Shown: one piece after another, positions 23,480 to 32,772 of the stretch
Layout of the letters: each line of letters opens with the position of its first letter
Position numbering within the stretch: position 1 is the first letter of the stretch
DNA from: Spirometra erinaceieuropaei
Taxonomy: Eukaryota > Platyhelminthes > Cestoda > Diphyllobothriidea > Diphyllobothriidae
Assembly: GCA_902702965.1 (NCBI GenBank)
Contig: CACRXP010000047.1
Span: forward strand, 497,956-561,955
Length of the DNA stretch: 64,000 nt
Direction of reading: 5' to 3'
Translations under genes and position numbers: made by a program
Notes under the pieces: model-generated
Database searches by the model: none
The model's input: only the letters and a program-made list of their open reading frames with translations
What the model was told of the DNA's origin: nothing

Positions 23480-24340
23480 AATTGGCTGTTGGTCAAAAAA
23501 CCGCTCGGCTGGTGTTTGGCCTCGATTTTTTGGAATTGTTCTATAGGCGGAAAGGAATGTTTTGAGGTACTCTAGTTTTATGCCAGTGTTTCACATCTTT
23601 TTCATTGCTCTGTTGAAAGTGTCGACGAAACGTTCTGACTGAAAATTGGATCGCGGATGGAACGGTGCCGACGTCACATGTCGGATCGCCCATTGCTGGC
23701 ACAGTTGTTGGAAAAGCGATGATGAAAATTAAGTCCTATATCTCGCTTTGAGTTCTTTCGTCTTCCTTGTTGTGATATCAACAGTAGCTGTCGTGACGTC
23801 AAAAACTTTTCGTTACTTTGGCCATACATAAACAACTATTAGAAACAGTCGATTGAAGAACGGTCCCGTGAAGTCCATATGGACTCTACCCAAGGTCTCG
23901 TTACTTACGTCCATGGCACGGGCGGTAGTCTTGGTGGGTTCTTAGTCTCACGTCCACACGGGCCGCGGCTCCGAACGCAAGAATCTACGTGTTTATCAAT
24001 TCTGGGTCAATATACGTACTTAAGGGTCAGTGGTTGCATGCGAGTCATACCATGATGTCCGGCATGGAGCTCCAGCAAAATATGTCGTTAATATCTGGCT
24101 GGGATCACCACCTCCTCATCACAAATTGTGCAGTTTTCCGTGATATACAACTGTTCCTTTCTGTTCCTGAAGGGCTTTATCGATGGGTGTGATTTATCGT
24201 CACTGAGCCAATCGTTCTGAGTAAATTCTTCCCCTGGTGTAAGACGGTGTCTGCTGCAGTGGTAGCCCTGATATGCTCGATTGTTGGGGGCGATTGCCGG
24301 ATGACAGCTCTAAACTCGTTGTCATCTTGTAGTAATGTGC
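23480..24340 (-). pseudogene. Gypsy integrase, degenerate
   Basis: Read in several frames on minus: LYITENCTICDEEVVIPARY, HILLELHAGHHGMTRM and a later C-x-x-x-x-C block form the HHCC zinc-binding head. RVHMDFTGPFFNRLFLIVV carries the first catalytic Asp, and IRHVTSAPFHPRSNFQSERF with VDTFNRAMKKM the catalytic Glu region. The middle D-N-G-x-x-F box is destroyed. Then AYRTIPKNRGQTPAERFF marks the domain end. Integrase inserts the cDNA; this one has several stops and frameshifts. Confidence 0.8.
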
Positions 24341-24354
24341 TGGCAAACACCAAA

Positions 24355-24830
24355 TCTTATTGATTTTCGTTCCCCGCGCTCATTCGTGATAAGCCGTCCG
24401 GAGCTCCGACCTTCTGAGTGGGCGCATACTGGACCGTAAGCTCATAGTTTTGAAGAATCGTACTCAAACGTTTTACTCTTCTAGCTACGCGACGGTTAGT
24501 ACCCAAAAGGAATTTCAGCGGTTAATGATCAGTATGCTGTGGGGAAGGTCTGCCATAAATGAACAGGTGGGATCTCTGCACAGAAAAGATTATGGCCAGT
24601 GCCTCTTTTACGGTCTGGTCAAAATTCCGTTCTGCTTTCGTCAGTGACCTGGCGGCATGTATGATTGGTTGGATTCTCCCATCTGCGTTCTCCTGATGTA
24701 GCATTCCGTCTAAACCATTGTAAGATGCATCTGCCTGGACAATGGTGCCTTTGTCAGTCTCAAAGTGCAATAATATAGACGAGCCGCTTATTTTTGCCTT
24801 TATGGCATCCAATGCGTTTTGACATTCCAA
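24355..24830 (-). pseudogene. Gypsy RNase H domain with one in-frame TGA
   Basis: An open frame from 24830 reads DTDKGTIV-like ETDKGTIVQADASYNGLDGM, LHQENADGRIQPIIHAARSL, TKAERNFDQTVKEALAIIF and FIYGRP..HTDH. The catalytic Asp in QADASY and the Glu in the KEALAI helix are visible. A TGA at 24522-24524 follows TDH, after which the same frame continues as PLKFLLGTN, RVKRLSTILQNYELTVQYAP and GAPDGLSRM. One nonsense change therefore separates two conserved halves of a domain that degrades RNA in the RNA:DNA hybrid. Confidence 0.85.
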
Positions 24831-25000
24831 AGATCAGAAAAACTCAAGTCCTTACACAGAAGTCAGCTGAGCGGAGATCTTAAACTATGCAACCCAGCGA
24901 TAAATGGGATGAAGTGGTTAATCAACCCCAAAAATCATCGCTAAACTGCTTCAAGGTATCGAAGTCAACAATAACTGTTGGATACCTTGTAAAGCGGGAA
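24831..25000 (-). pseudogene. Gypsy reverse transcriptase, C-terminal scrap
   Basis: The minus strand encodes, with frameshifts, GLINHFIPFIAGLHSLRSPL, the connection between RT thumb and RNase H in Ty3/gypsy polymerases, just upstream of the RNase H frame. The palm motif is absent. Confidence 0.6.
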
Positions 25001-25089
25001 TTCTCTATCTTTCAAGATATTTGCTTCGGTGAAGTCTTTCGAGCGTTTTTATGACCACAGCTGGAGTTTTCTATCTAAGCGTGAAGATT

Positions 25090-25700
25090 CAAAACCGCTA
25101 AGGACCTCAGCATCCTGGAAAAAGTTTAAATGTGCGCAACAAGACCTGCAACTGTTCAGGTCCACTACTCTATGAAACACGTCAGGTCAGTGAAGGGCTT
25201 CAAACATCCGAACTGCAGCATGAGTCTCTTGAGACTGTCGCCGGCCATGAGGTCGAAGGATTTTGCCAGATGCGCAAGGGTGGTGTACAAACGGGTGTGC
25301 ATTTCGCGTCACTTCTTCCTACGTTACCAGGCTGCGAAGACCATGTCGCCTGTGATGCGCTTCCGTCGAAGTCCAAATTGGCATTCCGAGAAAAATCCCT
25401 GTTCCGGATGGCTGTTGAGGCGGTCGAGGAGGATGCGGGCGAAGATCTTCCCTGCAATGTTAAGCAGCAGGATGCCTCTGTGGTTGTCACAGATCTGGCG
25501 GCTGCTCTTGTGTTGTTGGATGTGTACTATGGTGGTGTGTCCCTGATGCCCTAAAGGACTTGGCCTGTTTGCCAGTATTCCGAAACAGTGGTGTCAGTTT
25601 GCCCATCAGGAGGGAGCGACCGCGCATGTAGAGTTCGCTAGAACTTCGTCGGATCGCGATGCTTTCCTGCTGGAGAGCTGTTGCACGGTTCTGACTGTCT
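25090..25700 (-). pseudogene. RTE-like LINE reverse transcriptase fragment
   Basis: Minus-strand frames give SSELYMRGRSLLMGKLTPLF, then HTTIVHIQQHKSSRQICDNH, RGILLLNIAGKIFARILLDR, LNSHPEQGFFSECQFGLR and DMVFAA, and after stops LAKSFDLMAG and LKRLMLQFGC. These are RT motifs 0-3 of RTE-type LINEs (the LxKSFD box with the catalytic Asp). Two frameshifts and several stops are present. The fragment resumes the LINE whose endonuclease half lies at 26335-27115; a Penelope-like element separates them. Confidence 0.8.
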
Positions 25701-25798
25701 AAGGGAAATAAAATCACTGCATATACACAAGTGAAGGCGTGAGGTTCAGGAACTAGTTGATAAGAAGTAAAAGCGATCGCTGAAACATAAACTTCATT

Positions 25799-25842
25799 TG
25801 CCTGACGTTTCGGATTCTCGCTCGAACCCATCATCAGAGACA
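25799..25842 (-). ncRNA. Hammerhead ribozyme motif (type I, minimal stem III)
   Basis: On the minus strand: stem I 5' strand UGUCU, core CUGAUGA, one extra U, stem II GGGUUC / GAAUCC closing a 6-nt loop (GAGCGA), then GAAACGUC and the stem I 3' strand AGGCA. All five stem I and six stem II pairs can form (two G-U). The stem III part is reduced to ACGU, as described for Penelope-like element hammerheads, which are thought to work as dimers. Its place at the 3' end of a PLE fits that family. The bulged U after CUGAUGA is the one irregular feature and may lower activity. Confidence 0.75.
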
Positions 25843-25959
25843 GTAACAGAAACGGGTGATTCTTGCACAGGAAGTTGCAGTATTTATAAGATGCAGTCTC
25901 TAGGCTACTACTTACCTATGACAATTAATCGTTCTCGCCTTATTTGAGGATTGTTGCCC

Positions 25960-26335
25960 ACTGGTGCGCTAATTGCTTGGTGGCCGGCACACAACTTGTT
26001 AATTGCTGGAATCTCATCACCCGTGTTGGATACGGACGTGAAGATTGCTCGAATATCTTGGCTCACCGGGTCTCATCGTATGGGCGCGACCTGGGAGTTG
26101 GCGTAGTTTCTTCCCACTGCTGCCGCATGTTCGGCGATTCGCGTTCGAAGCAGTCTTCCAGTTTCTCTGACGTAGCTGCTTAGCCCGAAACTGCAGCACA
26201 TACGGCAAATGACTCCAGATGTTTCTTGCCGTGGTAGTGGGTCTTTTGGTCTCATCACCTGACGCCATATGGTGGCCTCCGGTCTGTGTGGAACTCCAAA
26301 CCTAAGTGGTGCGAGAGGGCGACTAACGATCTCAG
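25960..26335 (-). pseudogene. Penelope-like GIY-YIG endonuclease
   Basis: The frame 26073-26335 reads GVPHRPEATIWRQVMRPKDP, then SGVICRMCCSFG and YVRETGRLLRTRIAEHAAAV. SGVICRM is the GIY box, SYVRETG the YIG box (G changed to R), with the C-x2-C pair and the R and H residues after it. This subfamily is close to the one at 37140. Downstream a different frame has LTSCVPATKQLAHQWATI. The domain makes the first-strand nick in PLE insertion; the changed Gly and the frameshift suggest it is inactive. Confidence 0.8.
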
Positions 26336-27115
26336 AGGCCTTGTGGCCGCTTACCTTGTGATTTTCTGTGAGGTTACAGCCGGAGCCCCATCTTAAACAT
26401 GTCGTGGCGGAGATTCGTACAGTCGTAGATCGTCCTTGTCCATAGTACCTCTCTGCGGTCTCGCCCCCGAACAAGAACGTAGTCCAGCATCTACCAGCGC
26501 CGCGATCGGGATTGCACCCAGATCGCCTTCATCCGCGTCGGCGGGCGGAAGAATGTGTTGGTAAGGAGGAAGAGGAAGAAACGATGTTCTTCGCATGTTC
26601 GAAGAAGAAGTCCGTTATTGTGGCAGTAGCCGGTTCTGTGGGGATTCAACACCCCTTCCAGACAACATGATCTGTCCCAACGTAGGTACTAGGGTCGTGA
26701 AGGACAATCAGCTTGTTTGCATTAAGCACAGTCGCCATTGAGGGCGTGCAGGTCTTCATAGCACGTTTTCCTCATCCCGTCAGGGGTGGTCACTGGGAGG
26801 ACGTTGACACTAAAGAAGCTAGCGAATTTGGCTCTCCATAGAGGCGAGCACAAGGTCATGAGAACGTCAATGGTGCATGGCGGCAGACGGGGCAACAGTT
26901 CCGACTGTGCCGTTCCCGATGGCATAAGCGATGCCACGTAATGTCGTCCTGCCTTTTACTTGCCTCGCCAAAGAAGGTAGAGCAAGCACATAGCTCCTCC
27001 AGCTGACCAAGAAGGAAAAAGGGTCTCGCTGAGATCAGCGATGTCCATCGTGTGACGCGTCAATTCTCGAGCAATTAGCGCCGTCATCCTTTCCGGCAGG
27101 TTGCCCCGCAGATTG
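26336..27115 (-). pseudogene. RTE-like LINE apurinic endonuclease domain
   Basis: Minus-strand frames give RGNLPERMTALIARELTRHT, MDIADLSETLF (the catalytic Glu in LSET), LPPCTIDVLMTLCSPLWRAK and FASFFSVNVLPVTTPDGMRK (core strands), KLIVLHDPS (the G-D-F-N box, here H-D-P-S), VGTDHVVWKG, LLTNTFFRPPTRMKAIWVQS and MLDYVLVRGRDRREVL. The domain nicks target DNA for LINE insertion. The degraded GDFN box and several frameshifts rule out function. The sequence ends near LRLxPHRKSQGKRPQG at the PLE junction. Confidence 0.8.
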
Positions 27116-28084
27116 TTTAAAAAAAGAATAAACGTTACTGGCTATCAGAATGAGCAGAAGCGGAGGGAAAGGGATGAGAGTTTCGAATTATTATGTTCCT
27201 CAGACCGTATATTTTTTGTATATAAGCCACGGTTAAGTTACTGATGATGTGGTCCCTGCGTTTATCTAGAGCACCGTTTCCAATCCATTCCCAGTGAAAG
27301 CGTAAGCAATACTAACTCTAAGTGAGGATTCTTAGACATCCCAGGCGGTTACATAACTTCACTATAGGTCACGACTTTGTTTAGCGGAAGAGCGACCCCA
27401 GTTAACCTGAGCCATCTACGAGATTGCATGCCGTCCTCTCTGTAGGCCTTTTCGGAGAGGAGGGAATGGAGGGAAATGGGAAAGGAAGCAGAGTTACCGT
27501 GTGTGGGGACACACAACATTGGATACTCTCATCTGATTTAGTCTACCGATCAAGGCAGTTCCCACGATGAAGCCGCTAGGCAGAGCTGGGCTTCCGGGAG
27601 CCTCAAATGAGAGTTGGGGACCAGTTAAGGACTGAGCGGAGCAGTCACTACCTGCATGATGCAACCTAACACACCCATACGATGCGACGCTTAAGTGGAC
27701 ACCCCTACACAAAAGTAACCATAAGAAACACTGAATGGGTGTATTCTGTTATTATCTGACGATGTAAGTACGTTATATTAATATGCGAGTACTTCATTAT
27801 CTGAACACTTAGGCCGCGAACTTACATTTTTAACCGAGGAAGTACATTTTATTATCAAGCTCTTTATATGCAGAACAGGTCTGTAACTAATATTAATTTA
27901 TGGATTTTTTGGCAGATTTTGAATAATTCTGCCAAAATATCTGTGAATTACTTGGGCCTGGTAGTCTTCTGGTGGGTTCTCGGTGGATTACGTGGGAAAT
28001 CCTGCTTGGGCAGTCAGCTTAGTGTATCAGTTTGGTGGATTCCGGAGGTTGCAGTAGGTTGGGCGGGCAATTTAACCCGGTGGG
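27116..28084. other. No recognisable gene; may include LINE 5' region
   Basis: GC-moderate DNA upstream of the RTE-like endonuclease, possibly its 5' untranslated region. A small hairpin (ttggcaga ... tctgccaa) is at about 27909-27936. Confidence 0.35.
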
Positions 28085-28172
28085 GCTTTGTAGCTCAGGT
28101 GGCTAGAGCGGTGGCCGTATTAAAGCCTTCCCTTTGCTGTCGTGGGTTTGTATCCTACCAAGGCGCCGAGTT
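28085..28172 (+). repeat. tRNA-like sequence, probably a SINE head
   Basis: The plus strand has an A-box (tagctcaggtggctagagc) and, 46 nt on, a B-box (gggtttgtatcctacc) preceding aaggcgccgag. D-arm and T-arm can pair (GCTC/GAGC; GTGGG/CCTAC). The anticodon arm is not well paired, and the B-box departs from GGTTCGAATCC, so it is unlikely to be a working tRNA. A ggtcggtcagtcaatcag tail follows. Confidence 0.55.
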
Positions 28173-31100
28173 TTTCACAGTTGGGTCGGTCAGTCAATCA
28201 GTATTCGAAGTAAACGACAGAAGTCCTGAAAACTCCATTTAGAGGGTAAGAAAAAATAGTTAAGTTGCAAAAATCTTTCATACAGTTTTAGTAAGCAGAA
28301 TGCATAAATCTAATAATGGAACATAAATGCGAAAAGGGTATGGCATTTGCGAAATAATTGCGCAAATCTTTGTTCACCGCATTCGACCTGTGAAAATTTC
28401 CATATGGGCCAGTTTTAACGCCTAAAAAGGATCTGTTGAAATAAAGCTAGTAGTATAATCATAGTCATTTCGGTAATCGCTAGGGCAGCTTCGGAAATTT
28501 GGGTTGCCTTTCAGCAGGTGAGTATCCAGTTGTCTCTTGAACACACGGTAGGGGGGGTCAGTGCGAAATATTAATATGTCTGAAGTATTGGTTTCAGACT
28601 AATGTAAAGGATACAATGCATTACGACCAAGATAGCAAGGATCCCGTAAGTATGAAAAGAGGTAAGTTGAGTGGATAAATCTTATAATAAATATTTGTGC
28701 AAAAGATGATTGCTGGTACCTTGCCTTTTACACATTTATTCACCTTTAAGAAGCATACAATTTTTAATAACGGTTAACATCGGCAATGTGTGCTACAGCT
28801 AATCTTACTGAGCAAAAAGGACCAAAAACATCCAACAAGCCAATAGGCCGAATAGTACCCAAACGAACAATATCGTCCACGGCAGAGATGACAACCGCTT
28901 CTGGCGAATACTATCCTCGTTTGGTCAGTCATAATCTAGCCGCAACCTGCGCCCAGAGACACGAACTTCTGCGATTACTGCTTCGTTTAACTACGAGGAC
29001 AAAAGACTAATGCACGCCTATCAAATAGAAGGCCGGGAGCATAGTTCTGAAAGGAAGTACGTATTCATCTCACGTTTGGCGCTCGCATTTGATTACATCG
29101 CTGAGCATAAACACTAGGGAAAATGGGAGATACTTAATAGTTCTTTATTCCTTACTTATAATAACCGGTGGCGAATATTTAGCAATTTTTTGTTTTTACA
29201 AAGCATTTTCAACCAGCCCCTTCGTTACACATTTTACTACCTATGCTCTTATCCACTCTGGTTTGAGTCGACGTTCATTAGAGTAAATGTTACAAGCGTT
29301 TTCGTTAGCTTTAAAGCGCGTGCAACTAGTCAGCAAGGGGATGTTTCTCGCCTTTTGTCTTCTCTACCTCTCACCTTACGCCATGGTAATCGGTGAAACC
29401 GAGGAGCCTTATGACGTGACAGTTCATTTTTGCCTAAGATGATTTTTATGAATTGGCGTGAAGTCGACCAACCGATCATTCCCTGTTCCCTAAACTGCTG
29501 TTTCAGGGTGCGGACGCGTGCCGTTAACTCACGCACTCACAATTCAATTTATCAGACAGCTTGTCTTTTTGCGGCACCGTATAGGCTTAATTTGCCCAAT
29601 TTCTGCTACTGCTGCGAGTTGACGGAAAATCTTATCATTGTCTCGTCGCCTTCACTGCAGCGCTTTCGGCAAACCACACCTGAACTGTCCCCCCTTTTCG
29701 CTGATTTTTGCCTCTTGACGTCAGAAAAGTAAAGGAAGTTATTAAATTCCACAGACTTATACAGGGTCTCGCCGCACATTTTGCTTCTCAGGGACGGCTA
29801 TGGCGCCAGGATATTCCCAACAATAAACTCTAGATCAAGCCGAAAGGGGCAAATAACTAACTGTAGGCTGCGTCATATCGACGGCGGTATCGTGGGATAA
29901 TTCGGGAAGGGTTTCCTCATGGCCGTAAAGTAGTTGCCCTTGGCTTTGAATAAGTCTGCCTTCCATGGCTAATTAAGATAGGTCAGATCAGCGTAGTCAT
30001 TTTGACCATAACTGACTGCCGCTACGCCAGGCCGTGTCTTCGAAGCCAAGTTCCTGCATCCTAACGTTTGGTGGTCTTTCTGTCAAAATTGACGTGGGAT
30101 TTCATCTCTCCTTCTTGTGAACAGGCATTCTTGCATTTTACATACTGAAATTCTTAACGCTAGCTTTCTAACTGCATGATTACTTCACCTTAAAAGTGGC
30201 CCATCGGTCTGCGTTGTAGGCCCCTATGAGACTTCATGCAACTCATATATCTTCGGGAGCTCCCCTCCAACGGCTTCAGCATTTGAGAGATCCAGCATGA
30301 CGTTGTGAATCCCGTCGGCACCCCAGGTCCTCCTGTGTTTGCTCGGCCTAAATGACTGGGCCGCAGGCAAGCCGAAAGGATGGGGGTCGAACTTGGCATC
30401 ATTCGACAGCCCGAGATCCTGGGAGGCTCACCTGAACATATGTAAGTAAGCACCTAGCAAGTAGAGATTGTGAAGCACTCAAAAGTCTTGCTCTTCCCAA
30501 TCGGCACTTAACGTTTCGAGGCCCAGCCGGAGTTCTTTTTGACGAAGCTATTTCCTCGATAATCGATCCGACGTATGCCCTTTAGTTGGCATCCTTTGAA
30601 TATCTCATCACCTTCATGGCCTGTAAACGGGTACGGAAAACAGTCACAAACGTCAACGAAATGATAAATGGTTTCCGCTGTCAGCTCAAGAGTGTCCCGT
30701 GTGCTGCGAAGGACCCAACGAACTTGATAGACCAACTTCCTCGGGCACTTCTTCGAATGTAATCGGCACTGGAATCGGACTTGGACTGAAGCGCGGACGA
30801 AGTAGTGTTTAGAGCCACCCTCCAACTCCAACTTCTCGTTGTTGCACGGAGCATTCACACAACTTTGTGCACTGCCTTCGTCAAGTTATGCGCACACTGT
30901 CAGCGATGTCAGACAAGCTCTATGGGGAAGGACTTAACCGACTTCATTTGTATCTTCATGCAGTGCGATTGTTCGCGTGGGCCATTGGGCAGGCCTGTTA
31001 CGGTTGCCTTTCGTTAACCAAAGGCCCACTGAATCCTTCGCAATGATATGAAGGACGTAGTCAGTGTTGGTCAGATCCAAACAGCCGTTCCAGCGAAGCC

Positions 31101-31329
31101 ACCGGACAGGACCCAGGGGCAAATATGTACTGACCGTCCACATCTCAGTGAGTCTAAACCATCAAGTATAACCGACATCCGCCCGAATTGAAGCGGTTGC
31201 TAAGTGTGCTTTCCAGACCATTTTATCACTCACGATCTTTGGCATTAAACCGGTCTTTGTCTTCACACTGGGCCTTTGATCAGACCTAGGAATACTACGC
31301 GCAGCATTATCCCGGGCAAAGGACCACAT
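28173..31329. other. Unassigned region with a few coding-like frames
   Basis: Minus frames at 30508-30858 (116 codons; includes FVRASVQVRFQCRLHSKKCP) and 30934-31143 (MWTVSTYLPLGPVRWLRWNG) share orientation but are separated by stops. They could be remnants of one transposon or gene that I do not recognise. The minus frame 29330-29536 ends at a good donor-like AAGGTGAGA but lacks a clear acceptor. Nothing else stands out. Confidence 0.3.
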
Positions 31330-31945
31330 ACCCAAAGAACAGCAAAGTAACGCCATTTGCAGTATCCCGTTGCGTTTGTATTGGTCACATGGGTCGGCAA
31401 CTTGGGACTCGCATTAATGAATGCAAGCTAGCTAGCCGCCGACGCGACCCCTTAACTCTCGTGTTTGCGCACGCTCTTGATTGAGACCAACGTTTGAATT
31501 GGGACACTAGTTCACCATGGATAACACCAAACAGGCACGGGAATTCCCGAAACTTGGCACTCCGGTGCGGAGAGCATCAGTCGCCATGCTGACCTAGACG
31601 TCCACTACGAGTGTCTCCGGTCGCGGTGGCGCCCACCGTAATAACAACAACAACTAATGCGTGCCCGGGCATGCATGATCTCGCCGACACGCCATTTCTC
31701 CCTTCCTACCCTCCCCCTCCCAACACGGTGAGCCACAGCCGGGACCCACAACACCTATCCTCACCTCCGGCACCCATCACAGCATGATTCGCACCTCCCC
31801 CTCGCAAGCTCGTCTGCTCATCTGTCTGTCTGCGTTCTCAACCAGTAGTGTGACGATCCTACCACTCATTATTCACATCGTTTGACGACGGGTCGGTGCA
31901 ACCAACTCGAAAATTTACGAATAAAACTCTTTTGTTCGACGGACT
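31330..31945 (+). mobile_element. Penelope-like element, 3' end (plus)
   Basis: The plus strand encodes NAICSIP, QLGTRINECKLASRRRDPLT, LVFAHALD, and in other frames ITPNRHG / NTKQAREF and GAEHQSP-like residues of the PLE GIY-YIG domain and C-terminus. A hammerhead-like motif follows at 31878-31925. The 5' part is missing. Frameshifts occur about every 50 codons. Confidence 0.7.
31878..31925 (+). ncRNA. Degenerate hammerhead-like motif at the PLE end
   Basis: The sequence tttgacgacgggtcggtg, ccaactcgaaaatttacg and aataaaactc matches the motif at 7690-7742 (gacgatgag, ccaaactcgaaaatttacgc) on the opposite strand. Both occur at the same place relative to the GIY-YIG domain. The core is not a consensus hammerhead. 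Confidence 0.4.
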
Positions 31946-32199
31946 CGCTCCTTTCATCATTACATAAAGTGTTTTGTTATATCTCTCATGTTACCCAGCT
32001 TTTTACAGGTTTTCCTGATAGAAATGCATGTTGTCCCTTCGTACATATGTACATAATGTAATTCTCGAGAGTACATATTAATCTCAAAGACATAACCATC
32101 TTTGCTTGTGCTGAATACATGCAAGGAGCTGCTGGCGTAATCTTTTTCGCTGTGGAGTTTTTCTACCTACGGGAGGCATGTATTCATTGAAAGGACGTA

Positions 32200-32560
32200 A
32201 ACCGATCCAGTTATGGAATGTGCGCTCTTCGTTTCGCCTTGGGGCTCAATTTAGAACTGTTACAGGCGGTTGTATAGTGGTCAGTAACACAGGAAGATGC
32301 AGATTTATGCAGCGGGACCTCTCGCACTATTCCGATGTAGAAGGCAGCGGTTGGTTCCACGTTACTTTGAAAAACAAGCCGGCAGTGCCTATTGACAACC
32401 CTGTGAGTATTTTTATCGTTGTCTCTCACAGGTATTTCATACCGCGGCCGACTTCAGCTTTACGTATCAGTTGGTTGTAGGTGGCGTTAGTTTTCTTGAA
32501 GTCCGCTGCCCCCCGCCTACCGACCCCAACATTTCGAAAGCTTGATTGCGGCTGTGGGTG
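32200..32560 (+). pseudogene. LINE endonuclease, C-terminal part, copy 1
   Basis: Frames give RFMQRDLSHYSDVEGSGWFH, VTLKNKPAV and IVVSHRYFI, then, by comparison with copy 2, the strand that in copy 2 reads LVADNFNFSEVRW (the G-D-F-N region). The N-terminal catalytic Glu part is not visible. The endonuclease would nick target DNA. Confidence 0.65.
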
Positions 32561-32772
32561 TTGGCATATGGAGTCTGGTTGTCGACTTTTCCACCTGATG
32601 ATCAGGCATATGTGACCTTCTTTTCTGTAGAGGTTTCATGTCCTTCTCAGTGTCACCCTTAGGCTCACTGGGAAGCTCAGAGGAGGACAGAATTGTTTCT
32701 ACGCCAGATCGCGAGTCCAATAAATCTTTGTCCCCATAGTATAGCTTCTTCTTCGATTTCCAATCAGCCCGC

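Larger units (their letters stand above)
22440..25000 (-). mobile_element. Decayed Ty3/gypsy LTR retrotransposon, 3' part
   Basis: Minus-strand order is reverse-transcriptase end, RNase H, integrase and a probable 3' LTR region. Gag, protease and most of the RT are missing on the upstream side, where RTE-like LINE sequence takes over at about 25090. No 5' LTR was found. The element is inactive. Confidence 0.8.
25705..26335 (-). mobile_element. Penelope-like element nested in an RTE-like LINE
   Basis: The segment has a GIY-YIG domain, the PLE C-terminal region and a hammerhead motif, all on minus. RTE-like endonuclease sequence lies directly upstream and RTE-like RT sequence directly downstream, in the same orientation. 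The LINE stretch between endonuclease and RT is partly missing, so insertion came with a deletion. Confidence 0.7.

Noticed and set aside
23615..23635. GACGAAACGTTC as hammerhead remnant
   Set aside because: It encodes the conserved SERFVDTF of gypsy integrase on the other strand.
22440..25000. Endogenous retrovirus
   Set aside because: No envelope-like frame was seen; domain order fits a simple Ty3/gypsy retrotransposon.
28085..28172. Functional tRNA gene
   Set aside because: Anticodon stem is poorly paired and the B-box deviates; flanks look like a repeat.
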